Shown here: positions 53,368 to 61,746 of the stretch, piece by piece
Layout: each line of letters opens with the position of its first letter
Numbering within the stretch: the first letter of the stretch is position 1
NCBI RefSeq assembly: GCF_039511225.1
Contig: NZ_CP154261.1
Coordinates: 2,170,001 to 2,234,000, forward strand
From: Sphingobacterium multivorum
GTDB taxonomy: Bacteria; Bacteroidota; Bacteroidia; Sphingobacteriales; Sphingobacteriaceae
Direction of reading: 5' to 3'
Length of the DNA stretch: 64,000 nucleotides
The notes under the pieces: generated by a model
What the model was told of the DNA's origin: nothing
What the model saw: the letters and a program-made list of their open reading frames with translations, nothing else
Database searches by the model: none
Program-made: the position numbers and the translations under genes

Positions 53368-55914
53368 ATGGCTCATCGCATATATATTTACAATACAGAT
53401 AAGAAGGATCAAGATTACTTTCCTCATTATTTAGGGGAATGGAACTATGTGATTCCACCCTTTTTTTTACCGCTATTTGCTGCTAATTCGAAGGCAAAAG
53501 GTACCTTAATTTACTCCGAAAAGAAACCGGGAATCAGCAAGCTTCGTGCGTTTTATGATTTGCTCATTCATGAATATGGGTTAAATTCCGATGCGCAGGC
53601 CATGGCAGCTATCGGGAAACTGTTCGATTTTTTGGACGGTTTACCCTTCAATTATTTCCAGCTGAACGCAAGTGATGTATTTAACATGAGCGATGTTAAA
53701 CATAGCCAACAGGCCAAAGATTTTGCAATTGAAATCTTTGAGAAGAATGTGCTCTATGAAAAAGCAATCGAAAAACAATCCTTAGCTGAGCTTGAGTTTA
53801 TTTTGGTGTCCGCTGGTTATACTTCTTTTTTAGCGATGCTCGAACTGGAATGGAGCAACTATGGCTTAGGCTGGTGGAATAGAGACGCGATTGATAGTGT
53901 AGATAATCAGTTTTTTGAAGATCAGGGGCTTTGGGGGATACGCAATGCAAAAGGGGAGGTGAAGGTCGAAGCTAGCTATCAGGAAATTGGTAATTTTGAG
54001 TGTGAAGGTATCGCAGTCATACAGAAAAATGAGCTGTTCGGTTATTTGAATAGGGGTGGAGAAGAAACTATTTCCTGTGTTTATTCATCGGCGGCGCCAG
54101 CCCAATATGGAGCGGGATCAACGGTTGGTAAGGTGAGCTTAGCTAAAAAATATGGATTAGTCAACGTCGGGAACGGAGAAATAATCATACCACTTGAATA
54201 TGATGAACTCGAAGACTTTGCTTACGGTTATTATCAAGGGAAGAAAGATCAGCAATATTATATCATTGATGCCCAGGGTCAGCTCTTCAATGTTGGCGGT
54301 GCGGACAAACCGTTTGAAATTGATTATGATGGATTTATTTATCAAGAGATTGGGGGTAATAAACTGCGTCATTATTATTCCAATAGCGGTATTTTGCTTG
54401 GTGCTTTTGCCAGCGGTGCACTGAGCGAATTGCTGTTTGATTTTTATGCAGTCAATTTGAATAATAAAAAGAAAAAATCAGTTTTGTCTCCCGACGGAAC
54501 TATCTTGGTCAAAGATGTTGATTTACTCAATGCCGGAAATGGGCGATGCGCAGTATTCTTTGCTGATTCCGGCGGTATCCGTTTGTATGACCTGGAAGCC
54601 CGCGCCTTTGTATTGCAAGACTTGGGAATTCGGTCCATTCAAGGGGGGACTGATTTTGGTAATGGCGCCTGGGATTGCTATATTATCGAAACAGCAACCG
54701 GGAAGGGAATCTATCAGGTTGCTGAAAAGGGCTGGCTGGTACCGCTCTCAACGCACTATGTAAAAATTGTTTATGCGGTGATGGATTATTTTATTCTGAA
54801 AGACCATGCGGGGAGATATTACTATTTTGACGTTGTTCAAAGGGCGCTCAGTTCCGCTTACGATTATATCTGCGCAAGTGTTGATCATTATCAGGATTTG
54901 ATGTTGCTGCAAGGCGAGCTGCTGTATAAAAAAGGCTACGGCGACGTGGAAATAATTCGGGAAGATCAATATGGTCAGTTTCTGAAGAAGCTGGATCAAT
55001 TGTCTGGGGAAGATTTTGAAATATGTAATCGTTTTTTTGAAGGGTGGAAGGCTGCGAAGGGCGATAATTTTGAGTCCAGTTATGATAGTTATACGCTATA
55101 TCATATGGCTTTGGACTGTTGCCGACAAGGCGATGTCGAAATGGCGATACGCTATTTTACCTTTTCTGCCGACCAGGGTAATCAAAGCAGCATGCATGAA
55201 TTGGGGAATATCTATACGGATACCGATAGCGAAGACAATCCTTTTTTAGATTTGGACAAAGGAATTCAATATTATGAACAAGCGGCCCAAAAGGATTATG
55301 CCGCTGCATGGAATGCAATTGGCTACCTCTTTCAGTATGGTATCGGCTATAAAAAGGACCTGGAAAAGTCATTTAATGCCTACATGAAAGGAGCAGAGTT
55401 GGGTAATGGCTATGCTTTGTCCAATTTAGGCTACTTTTATTCAAGTGGAACCTATGTCGAAGAAGATCTGGAAAAAGCCCTCAGCTATTATCAGAAAGCT
55501 GAATTAAAATTAGTTGAGAACAATAGCAATATAGCTTCTATCTATTACAGTTTGGAGGATTACGATCGTCTATTGGTTTATTTGAAAAGGGATAAAGAAA
55601 ATAGTTATTCCAATATTTATTATGGATTGCTCTATGATCAGGGACTTAAATTTAAAAAGGACAGTAAAAAGGCGATCCACTATTTTGAACGAGCCAACGA
55701 CTATGGCGTTTACGAAAGTGCTACTGCTCGGTTATTGGATTATTACAAGAATGATCCTACATTTAGAAATCAGGAAAAATATGTCCAGTGGCTTGATTTT
55801 GCAAAAAAAAATGAACTGGATATCGAACTGGATTTATTGCAATGGGATAATCAGTCTGAAGATTCAGGTGCTAGCTCGTCCTTTTTTGGCAAACTATTTA
55901 AAAAGAAAAAGTAA
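53368..55914 (+). CDS. WG-repeat and Sel1-repeat protein, paralogue 2
   Basis: This 848-residue paralogue has the same order as the gene before it: N-terminal domain (MAHRIYIYN identical over nine residues, LGEWNYVIPPFFLPLFAAN), WG-type repeats, then Sel1-like repeats (AWNAIGYLFQYGIGYKKDLEKSFNAY; ALSNLGYFYSSGTYVEEDLEKAL). It differs in a C-terminal tail, SSFFGKLFKKKK, which is basic and could bind membrane or RNA. The pair arose by tandem duplication followed by clear divergence. Three bases separate it from a small membrane-protein gene. Function is unknown. Confidence 0.85.
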   Translation: MAHRIYIYNTDKKDQDYFPHYLGEWNYVIPPFFLPLFAANSKAKGTLIYSEKKPGISKLRAFYDLLIHEYGLNSDAQAMAAIGKLFDFLDGLPFNYFQLNASDVFNMSDVKHSQQAKDFAIEIFEKNVLYEKAIEKQSLAELEFILVSAGYTSFLAMLELEWSNYGLGWWNRDAIDSVDNQFFEDQGLWGIRNAKGEVKVEASYQEIGNFECEGIAVIQKNELFGYLNRGGEETISCVYSSAAPAQYGAGSTVGKVSLAKKYGLVNVGNGEIIIPLEYDELEDFAYGYYQGKKDQQYYIIDAQGQLFNVGGADKPFEIDYDGFIYQEIGGNKLRHYYSNSGILLGAFASGALSELLFDFYAVNLNNKKKKSVLSPDGTILVKDVDLLNAGNGRCAVFFADSGGIRLYDLEARAFVLQDLGIRSIQGGTDFGNGAWDCYIIETATGKGIYQVAEKGWLVPLSTHYVKIVYAVMDYFILKDHAGRYYYFDVVQRALSSAYDYICASVDHYQDLMLLQGELLYKKGYGDVEIIREDQYGQFLKKLDQLSGEDFEICNRFFEGWKAAKGDNFESSYDSYTLYHMALDCCRQGDVEMAIRYFTFSADQGNQSSMHELGNIYTDTDSEDNPFLDLDKGIQYYEQAAQKDYAAAWNAIGYLFQYGIGYKKDLEKSFNAYMKGAELGNGYALSNLGYFYSSGTYVEEDLEKALSYYQKAELKLVENNSNIASIYYSLEDYDRLLVYLKRDKENSYSNIYYGLLYDQGLKFKKDSKKAIHYFERANDYGVYESATARLLDYYKNDPTFRNQEKYVQWLDFAKKNELDIELDLLQWDNQSEDSGASSSFFGKLFKKKK

Positions 55915-55917
55915 AAT

Positions 55918-56142
55918 ATGTTATCATCAGCAAATATAGATTTTAGTGGCATTCTGATCGACTTGATCCTGATTGTTTTTTTTGGATTTGGAACACTTTA
56001 TACGTTATCTGCAGGCATTGTTCATCGTGTAAAGAAGCAGACACGGACGGTAGGATATTATTTCCTGTCCTTTGTGGTATCGGGTGTTATTGGACTGGTT
56101 GCCGCCGGATTGCTGGCCTTTATATGGGCGATGTCATTATAA
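55918..56142 (+). CDS. Small two-helix membrane protein
   Basis: This 74-residue protein has two hydrophobic helices (LIDLILIVFFGFGTLYTLSAG and YYFLSFVVSGVIGLVAAGLLAFIW) joined by a basic loop HRVKKQTRTV, which by the positive-inside rule lies in the cytosol. It is three bases after the second WG/Sel1 gene, so likely co-translated with it and perhaps its membrane anchor or partner. No family is recognised. Confidence 0.65.
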   Translation: MLSSANIDFSGILIDLILIVFFGFGTLYTLSAGIVHRVKKQTRTVGYYFLSFVVSGVIGLVAAGLLAFIWAMSL

Positions 56143-56168
56143 TAAAGTGACGGCAATAAAGTGAATTT

Positions 56169-56210
56169 ATCGCAATGATCTTTGACTTTAAGTGAAATGA
56201 TCATTGCGAT
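56169..56210. terminator. Hairpin between convergent genes
   Basis: A 12-bp perfect stem, ATCGCAATGATC/GATCATTGCGAT (56169-56180 and 56199-56210), lies between the converging small membrane-protein and DinB genes. Neither strand has a U tract after it, so termination or mRNA 3'-end protection are both possible. Confidence 0.45.
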
Positions 56211-56222
56211 ATGTGATTCCCA

Positions 56223-56753
56223 TCAATGGTTTTTAGCGTTGACAATGTGCATCAGGTGGTGATTGCAATGCCAGGCATAGAGGCCAATATTGATCTTTAA
56301 AGAAATCAACCTTTTGGTCGCAGGATGAATAAAACCTCTTTCAAGCTGTTCGCCAGTTAAGCTTTTCAACAAAATAACCCAGCGCTCATGTAAGCCTTCG
56401 AGCAATTTGATTGAGCTTTCTATTGGAATATTTTTTGCGTCGGGAAGCTCGGCCCACAATTTCTCCTCATATAATTTGATGGTTGGGTCTTCTTCTGTGA
56501 GGGCTAATTTAAAACGGACAAAGCTGTTCATGTGGCTGTCGGCGCAGTGATGAACGACCTGACGAATCGTCCAGCCTTCGGGACGGTAGCGTTTTTCCAG
56601 TAGGTCGTCGGTTAAATCGCCGACTTCGGATTTTAACCGGGCCGGAAAGTCGGCAATTGTTTTGATCCAGTCATTCAACAGGGATTTGTCGATGACATCG
56701 GGTATCGCAAAGCGACCTATAGGGTATCTGAGTTTTTCTAATTCATGTTGCAT
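56223..56753 (-). CDS. DinB/YfiT family protein (putative thiol transferase)
   Basis: This 176-residue four-helix bundle of the DinB superfamily, YfiT branch, carries metal-binding histidines in VVHHCADSHMNSF and YAWHCNHHLMH. In Bacillus the relative BstA moves bacillithiol onto electrophiles; other members act on other thiols or are uncharacterised. The N-terminal block LRYPIGRF is typical of the branch (YPIG). It is cytosolic and stands alone, converging on the small membrane-protein gene. The exact thiol is not known here. Confidence 0.85.
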   Translation of the reverse strand: MQHELEKLRYPIGRFAIPDVIDKSLLNDWIKTIADFPARLKSEVGDLTDDLLEKRYRPEGWTIRQVVHHCADSHMNSFVRFKLALTEEDPTIKLYEEKLWAELPDAKNIPIESSIKLLEGLHERWVILLKSLTGEQLERGFIHPATKRLISLKINIGLYAWHCNHHLMHIVNAKNH

Positions 56754-56954
56754 AACTTAAAATTAGTTAAAATAGACACAAGGTTCCTAATCTTTAGGTG
56801 TATGTTTTCGAAGAATATTTTCTTCGATTTGCTCTTGGGGCTGTTGTAATTTGGATGCGATTAAGAATTGTGGTAATTTCGGCACAATGAATAGCTGGAT
56901 ACCGCTCCGATTCGACCGGTAGACTAGTTGGTCGCTGCATAAAACATATAGGAA

Positions 56955-57620
56955 ATGAAAAGTCTAAAAGAACTGATTGATACAAGCAATTCAGGATGGA
57001 AATTGGTAGAAGGTTGGATGAAGGAAGCGACAAATTCATATGAACTGCTTCCTCGAAACCCTAAGCGGGCTGATGAGGAACTTTTAAGAGCCCAAATTAC
57101 CACCAAATCTCCTATGGGAGCCATTATTCATCAAACAGGTGGTATTTTAATCGATGGGGGCTGGTTACGTATTTTAGGCTCTGGCTCGTCGCAGTTGGAC
57201 CGAGGGATTATGGAGTGGAATAAGGGTAAAAGCTTTGACAAGGAGGGTGAAAAGGGTGGTTTTCTGCTGATTGCCGACGATGTCTTGGGCGGTTATTTCG
57301 CTATTAATGCCGGTGCGCTGGGAGATGCTATTGGACAGGTCTATTATTTCGCGCAAGATACCTTACAATGGGAAAGTTTGGAATGTGGTTATTCAGATTT
57401 TGTTTTTTGGGCATTGAAAGGCGATATTAGGCAGTTTTATGAAACATTTAAATGGAAAGACTGGCGGGAAGAGGTTAAATTGCTGAACGGTAATCAAGTT
57501 TTTTCGTTTTACCCGTTTTTGTGGACTGAAGAAGCACGTGATTTTCGTAAAGTGGATCGTAAGCCAATGGCCATCGATGAGAACTACCACTTTACGATGG
57601 AATTTGCTGGTGGACGCTAG
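56955..57620 (+). CDS. DUF2625 family protein
   Basis: This 221-residue cytosolic protein matches the DUF2625 layout: SGWKLVEGWMKEATNSYELLP, MGAIIHQTGGILIDGGWLRILGSGS, then GGFLLIADDVLGGYFAINAGALG and a C-terminal FSFYPFLWTEEA. The fold resembles SMI1/KNR4-type (SUKH-like) proteins, which often serve as immunity or regulatory partners, but this is only a resemblance. It has its own terminator downstream, so it is probably a single-gene unit. Molecular function is unknown. Confidence 0.8.
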   Translation: MKSLKELIDTSNSGWKLVEGWMKEATNSYELLPRNPKRADEELLRAQITTKSPMGAIIHQTGGILIDGGWLRILGSGSSQLDRGIMEWNKGKSFDKEGEKGGFLLIADDVLGGYFAINAGALGDAIGQVYYFAQDTLQWESLECGYSDFVFWALKGDIRQFYETFKWKDWREEVKLLNGNQVFSFYPFLWTEEARDFRKVDRKPMAIDENYHFTMEFAGGR

Positions 57621-57672
57621 TTGTTATTTCAATACGATAAGGCGACTCACTTAAGAATAAGACAAATATCCC

Positions 57673-57703
57673 GGCCAAGGAGCGTTCTCCTGGCCTTTTT
57701 TTT
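57673..57703 (+). terminator. Intrinsic terminator after the DUF2625 gene
   Basis: Stem GGCCA-a-GGAG/CTCC-TGGCC with a CGTT loop and one bulged A, followed by eight T. It lies 52 bases past the stop codon. Confidence 0.85.
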
Positions 57704-57826
57704 ATCCAAAATCTGCTCGGCGAACCAACGGCAAGAAATTGGGATCTATCAGCCTTTATAGGCGACAAGACAATAATACATGGTCCTATCGCCTAAATAG
57801 CTTGGTGATCGTGTCCTGACCCTTAC

Positions 57827-59140
57827 TTAAACTGATTTATTTTGCAAACTAAAGCTAACCTCGTTAAGTTTGACTAGTTGTAGTTGGATTCCCTCGCTTA
57901 GATCGAGCTTGGTTGCAGCTTCTTTTCCCAATTTAAGCACATGAAATCCACGGCCCCGATAAGTGAAATTACATTCATATTCTCCAGCATCAATCATAAT
58001 TCTCAATTTTTGGGATTTGGTCGGAAACAGGGGTTTGAATTCTTTTGTGATCCGTATTTGCGACTTTTTCACGTCATCTGCCGTAATTATGTTTCCTTCC
58101 GAAGGGAACAACATACTCCCGGGCAAAATGTCTATGGTTGGAGCGGTTGATATTTCTTTTTGTTCCTGTTTCGCTGGACTTTGTGTGATTTCTTTTTGCG
58201 TTGTTTCGAGAGCCCCTTTATCCTGACGTTTCTTTGGTCTTCCTTTTTTTCTGCTGTTTTGATTCGCTGGTTTTTCTGTTTTTTCTGTCGGTGTTACTAC
58301 AGTAGTCGGAATAGCTGTATGCGTTGTATCTAAAGAGGGAGTAGCTGTAACAGCAGATAGAGGACGCTTAATGATGTTCCGGATATAATAGTGTTTTATC
58401 CGTGATTTGTCGGTGTTTCGCTCCTCAATTTCAAAATCTTCTTTGTAGGCTTTGAAAAGATGAGACATCTTATCGTATCCATAGTTGCGCGCATCAAAAT
58501 CAGGCTTTCTTTTGTTGAAAAGACTCCCGATCTCACCCAAGAATGCCCAGCCATTTTCATCTGCAGTATCATCCACCGTGTCCTTCAAAAGTTCCAAAGT
58601 CTCCTCATCCAATACGGCAATACTTGTCGGATTGTCGACGGGAGCAGGCTTGGGCTGATTTTGTTGTTTTTTCTTTGTTACTGTTTCTTTCTTTTGATTT
58701 TTTTCAAAAATCTCGACATAAATGAACTTATCGCAGGAGGCTATAAAGGGTTTGGGTGTCTTTTTCTCACCGATACCGATGACCAGTTTGCCTGACTCCC
58801 GTAGACGTGTCGCCAATCGGGTAAAATCGCTGTCGCTGGATACAATACAAAACCCGTCAACGCGGTCTGAATGCAGAATATCCATGGCGTCAATAATTAA
58901 CGCAGAATCGGTTGAATTTTTGCCTTGCGTATAACTGTATTGTTGTATGGGCGTTATTGCGTGGGTAAGGAGTTTGTCTTTCCATTTTTCAACATATGGG
59001 TTGGTCCAATCTCCGTAGATGCGTTTGATGGTCGGAATTCCATATCTTTTGACTTCATTCAAAATCTCTTCGATCTTGCGATAAGATACATTATCCGCAT
59101 CGATTAGTATTGCGATTTGCAAATCCCCATGTTCTGCCAT
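57827..59140 (-). CDS. NYN-domain nuclease-like protein with OST-HTH/LOTUS domain
   Basis: This 437-residue protein has an N-terminal NYN (PIN-like, DUF88/LabA) domain, about 1-150, with the acidic residues of the metal site in LIDADN, NSTDSALIIDAMD and VSSDSDF. A LOTUS/OST-HTH domain (about 175-255, AFLGEIGSLFNKRKPDFDARNYGY) follows, which binds RNA, including G-quadruplex RNA in known cases. A basic, Pro/Thr/Lys-rich linker (about 265-345) leads to a C-terminal beta domain (about 365-437). It is likely an RNA-cleaving or RNA-binding protein. The C-terminal domain is not recognised. Confidence 0.9.
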   Translation of the reverse strand: MAEHGDLQIAILIDADNVSYRKIEEILNEVKRYGIPTIKRIYGDWTNPYVEKWKDKLLTHAITPIQQYSYTQGKNSTDSALIIDAMDILHSDRVDGFCIVSSDSDFTRLATRLRESGKLVIGIGEKKTPKPFIASCDKFIYVEIFEKNQKKETVTKKKQQNQPKPAPVDNPTSIAVLDEETLELLKDTVDDTADENGWAFLGEIGSLFNKRKPDFDARNYGYDKMSHLFKAYKEDFEIEERNTDKSRIKHYYIRNIIKRPLSAVTATPSLDTTHTAIPTTVVTPTEKTEKPANQNSRKKGRPKKRQDKGALETTQKEITQSPAKQEQKEISTAPTIDILPGSMLFPSEGNIITADDVKKSQIRITKEFKPLFPTKSQKLRIMIDAGEYECNFTYRGRGFHVLKLGKEAATKLDLSEGIQLQLVKLNEVSFSLQNKSV

Positions 59141-59373
59141 ATATGTTTAGCTTATTTTTTCAATATTTAAAACCTATTTTGTTCGTATGATCTTTTCACA
59201 TCCGATTTATTTGTTAAAAATACAGTATTGTTAAAGATATTCTTGAATTTTTTGAGAATTAATTTGAGCGCTACTTTTGAGAACAGGAGATCAGCAGTTT
59301 TTGTTTTAGCGTAGGAGGGATTTAATTACGTTTGCGAAGCGACGAAATGAATTGAGGCATGGTGAAAAATAAA

Positions 59374-59440
59374 TAAAAAAAGGTTTTCAAACGGGGAGAA
59401 TGAAAACCTTAAATAACCAATTATAAACCTAAATTATGAT
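59374..59440 (-). ncRNA. Candidate sRNA, copy 2
   Basis: On the minus strand a consensus promoter (TTTG at 59476-59473, 20 bases, TATCTTTG at 59452-59445) leads to a start near 59440. An intrinsic terminator (stem AAGGTTTTC/GAAAACCTT, 59410-59380, then seven U) ends it near 59374, about 67 nt. It matches copy 1 at 61 of 62 bases between 59380 and 59441. The rest of the 59141-59551 gap shows nothing else I can name. Confidence 0.65.
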
Positions 59441-59444
59441 GACA

Positions 59445-59476
59445 CAAAGATAGTGTAAATATTACACCTGTGCAAA
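59445..59476 (-). promoter_or_regulatory. Promoter of sRNA candidate copy 2
   Basis: TTTG-N20-TATCTTTG read on the minus strand, an exact match to the Bacteroidota promoter consensus. The -7 box is shared with copy 1 (TATATTTG there), while the sequence between -7 and -33 is not conserved. Confidence 0.7.
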
Positions 59477-59510
59477 TATTCTTTACTATTTTTTTTAATA
59501 CCCTGAATTT

Positions 59511-59528
59511 TGTAGCTAAACAGCTACA
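59511..59528. promoter_or_regulatory. Palindrome TGTAGCT-N4-AGCTACA, copy 2
   Basis: The arms are identical to 14695-14712, with loop AAAC. It lies 59 bases upstream of the -7 box of sRNA candidate copy 2 and 24 bases past the AraC gene stop. Confidence 0.5.
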
Positions 59529-59551
59529 AACCGTTTGTGACTGGGGCAAAA

Positions 59552-60346
59552 CTAGTCCACCATGAAGTTTGAAGGCCTATACTTCATCACCGCATAAAAG
59601 CTATTGGTGAATGCTTGGACGCTTTTATAACCGACTTTATACGCAATTTGGGAGATGGTGAATTGCTTTGTGCTCAGAAGCTCCAAGCTTTTGATAATAC
59701 GGAGTAGCTGCTGATATTTTGCAAGTGTCATGCCGGTTTCTTTTTTAAAAAGGCGCTCAATAGTTCGGAGCGAAAGATTGGACAGTATGGCGATCTCATC
59801 TAATGTGATGGCTTCTGTGTAATGGTCATGCAGGTGATTTAAGACGGTTTGAAGCCTACTTTCATGCGGAAGCGTAATTTCTAAGTGGAGTAATTGTGAG
59901 CAAAAATAGGGGAGTTCATTTAATAATGCGCCTAGAAAAACTTTCTCCTGTTGATTTTCTCCCATCGATTTCGACCATTTTTCACAATATAAAATCATTT
60001 CCCTTAATACTTTAGGAGCAGAAAATAGCTGTACCTGATTGAAAAACAAATGCTCTTGTGAGCCGTCGAATTGTGGGGGATCAAAAAAAAGAACCATAAG
60101 CTTAATGCGTTCCGAGTGGGAGTTGGTCTTATGTAATGCACCTGAGGGAATCCAGGCAACGTGATTTTGGGGGAGTAGATACATTTTTCCTGCAACGGTA
60201 AGGTATTGAAAACCCTGCTCGACATAGATCAACTGACCTTTCCGATGACTGTGTAATTCGTCGTCGTGTATCCAGTTTTCTTCAAACCAGACAAAGGTTG
60301 ATTTCTGGATGCCTTCAATTGTCAACGTATGATTTGTCCGATCCAT
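59552..60346 (-). CDS. AraC family regulator, NimR-like
   Basis: This 264-residue regulator has an N-terminal cupin (about 20-110: ELHSHRKGQLIYVEQG, NHVAWIPSGALHKTN) and a C-terminal double HTH (about 165-260: LDEIAILSNLSLRTIERLFKKETGM and ISQIAYKVGYKSVQAFTNSFYAVMKYRPS). The cupin sequence resembles E. coli NimR (YeaM), the repressor of the nitroimidazole exporter NimT. The adjacent divergent gene encodes a CynX/NimT-type exporter, which strengthens this. It likely represses that gene, with candidate sites in the 104-base intergenic region. Confidence 0.88.
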   Translation of the reverse strand: MDRTNHTLTIEGIQKSTFVWFEENWIHDDELHSHRKGQLIYVEQGFQYLTVAGKMYLLPQNHVAWIPSGALHKTNSHSERIKLMVLFFDPPQFDGSQEHLFFNQVQLFSAPKVLREMILYCEKWSKSMGENQQEKVFLGALLNELPYFCSQLLHLEITLPHESRLQTVLNHLHDHYTEAITLDEIAILSNLSLRTIERLFKKETGMTLAKYQQLLRIIKSLELLSTKQFTISQIAYKVGYKSVQAFTNSFYAVMKYRPSNFMVD

Positions 60347-60352
60347 GTCGTT

Positions 60353-60382
60353 TTAAATTAAATAAATGGCAAATTTAATTAA
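60353..60382. promoter_or_regulatory. AT-rich inverted repeat next to the AraC start
   Basis: AATTAAAT and ATTTAATT form an inverted repeat across a 9-base spacer, directly upstream of the NimR-like start codon at 60346. It may serve autoregulation, but AT-rich repeats arise by chance easily. Confidence 0.35.
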
Positions 60383-60393
60383 AATTCCAGACA

Positions 60394-60449
60394 TACCTTT
60401 GCAAGCATTCATTACGTGTATAACTTGGTTTACATGTATAATGTGGTTT
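60394..60449 (+). promoter_or_regulatory. NimT-like gene -7 box and two 18-bp direct repeats
   Basis: A -7 box TACCTTTG (60394-60401) is followed by two adjacent 18-bp direct repeats, 60414-60431 and 60432-60449, agreeing at 15 of 18 positions, each with TGTATAA and GGTTT. The start codon follows at 60451. Direct repeats are the usual AraC-type operator form, and a site downstream of the start point fits repression. Confidence 0.55.
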
Positions 60450-60450
60450 T

Positions 60451-61662
60451 ATGATGAAAGAAAATATAAAAATATCCGCAGCTGTTTCTTGGACCTGGTT
60501 ATCCATATTGGTTGTCGTATTAGTCTCAACCAATCTGCGGTCACCAATCACAGCCGTTGGCCCTGTACTGGGGCAAATCAGTGAAGATTTGCAATTAAAT
60601 AGTTTTCAAAGCAGTCTATTGACGGCAATACCTCTTTTTATGTTTGCGAGCTGTTCTGTAGCAGTGAGCCGATATTCACATAAACTGGGCATGCACCGTT
60701 TTTTATTACTCGGTTTAATGACGTTGAGTGTAGGAATTGTGCTTCGGGTTTGGGGTAATACGCCAACGCTGTTTGTGGGATCTTTTTTAATCGGGCTTGG
60801 GATCTGTGTGGGCAATGTCGTTACGCCCGGTTATATAAAAACAAATTTTCCAAAGCAGATTGGACTGATGACAGGCATTTTTGCAGTAGCAATGAATCTG
60901 ACCGCAGCTTTTGCTTCGGGCTTTAGTTTACGATTGGGCGAATGGACTGGTCTCGGGTGGCAGGGTTCCTTGGGCGTTTGGGTGATTTTAGCCCTGTTAT
61001 CTCTTATCGTTGCTTTCTTTGATGCTTTAAGCCGAAAGAAAGCACAGGGTATCACTGAAAATAGACCGGCGATAAGTGGACTCGGACATATCTTTAGGTC
61101 AAGATTAGCTTGGTATATCAGCTTATTTATGGGTATTCAGTCCTTAATTTACTACAGTTTGATTTCTTGGCTACCTAAAGTATTGGTCGATTATGGTATG
61201 CCAGCGGAGGATACGGGCTGGTTGCTTTTTTTGATCCAAATTGCCATGCTTCCCATAATGTTTATTGGGCCTATTTTGGCACATCGGATGAAGGATCAGC
61301 GTCTAATGGCAGCGGCTGTTGCGATAGGCATGCTTGGAAGCATCTTTATATTTTGGCATTACAAACTTCAGGGAATTTATGTTGCCGCCATATTGTTGGG
61401 ACTTTCCAATGGATTGTCTTTCAGTTTGTCTATTCTTTTCTTTACCCTGCGGGCGAGGTCAACAGCGAATGCGATTAAAATATCGGGCATGGCCCAGTCT
61501 GTTGGTTATCTGATTGCAGCTTTTGGTCCGCCGGTATTCGGTAAGCTGCACGAAATAGATGCTACCTGGAATTACTCCTTCTATTTTTTAGCGGGCAGTA
61601 TCGTACTTTTATTGTTTGCAGGATGGAAGGCCGGGGAAGATAAGTATGTAGCGGAAGATTAA
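60451..61662 (+). CDS. CynX/NimT family MFS transporter
   Basis: This 403-residue inner-membrane protein has 12 predicted helices. The N-terminal STNLRSPITAVGPVL block is the CynX/NimT signature; VGNVVTPGYIKTNFPKQIGLMTGIF lies at TM4-5. E. coli NimT exports 2-nitroimidazole; CynX is linked to cyanate. A substrate here is not known. Two adjacent Met codons (60451, 60454) are both possible starts. It is divergent from the NimR-like regulator. Confidence 0.9.
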   Translation: MMKENIKISAAVSWTWLSILVVVLVSTNLRSPITAVGPVLGQISEDLQLNSFQSSLLTAIPLFMFASCSVAVSRYSHKLGMHRFLLLGLMTLSVGIVLRVWGNTPTLFVGSFLIGLGICVGNVVTPGYIKTNFPKQIGLMTGIFAVAMNLTAAFASGFSLRLGEWTGLGWQGSLGVWVILALLSLIVAFFDALSRKKAQGITENRPAISGLGHIFRSRLAWYISLFMGIQSLIYYSLISWLPKVLVDYGMPAEDTGWLLFLIQIAMLPIMFIGPILAHRMKDQRLMAAAVAIGMLGSIFIFWHYKLQGIYVAAILLGLSNGLSFSLSILFFTLRARSTANAIKISGMAQSVGYLIAAFGPPVFGKLHEIDATWNYSFYFLAGSIVLLLFAGWKAGEDKYVAED

Positions 61663-61664
61663 AG

Positions 61665-61708
61665 ATAAGGCTACATCAGGCACAGCTGTTTAGCTGATGT
61701 AGCCTTAT
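61665..61708. terminator. Bidirectional terminator between convergent genes
   Basis: A 15-bp perfect stem (61665-61679 and 61694-61708; ATAAGGCTACATCAG and its complement) with a 14-base loop. It stands between the NimT-like gene and the CocE-like gene, which converge. T tracts are short on both sides. Confidence 0.65.
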
Positions 61709-61746
61709 TGAATTCGTTCTTAAACGCTATTATTCAAATTTTACTG

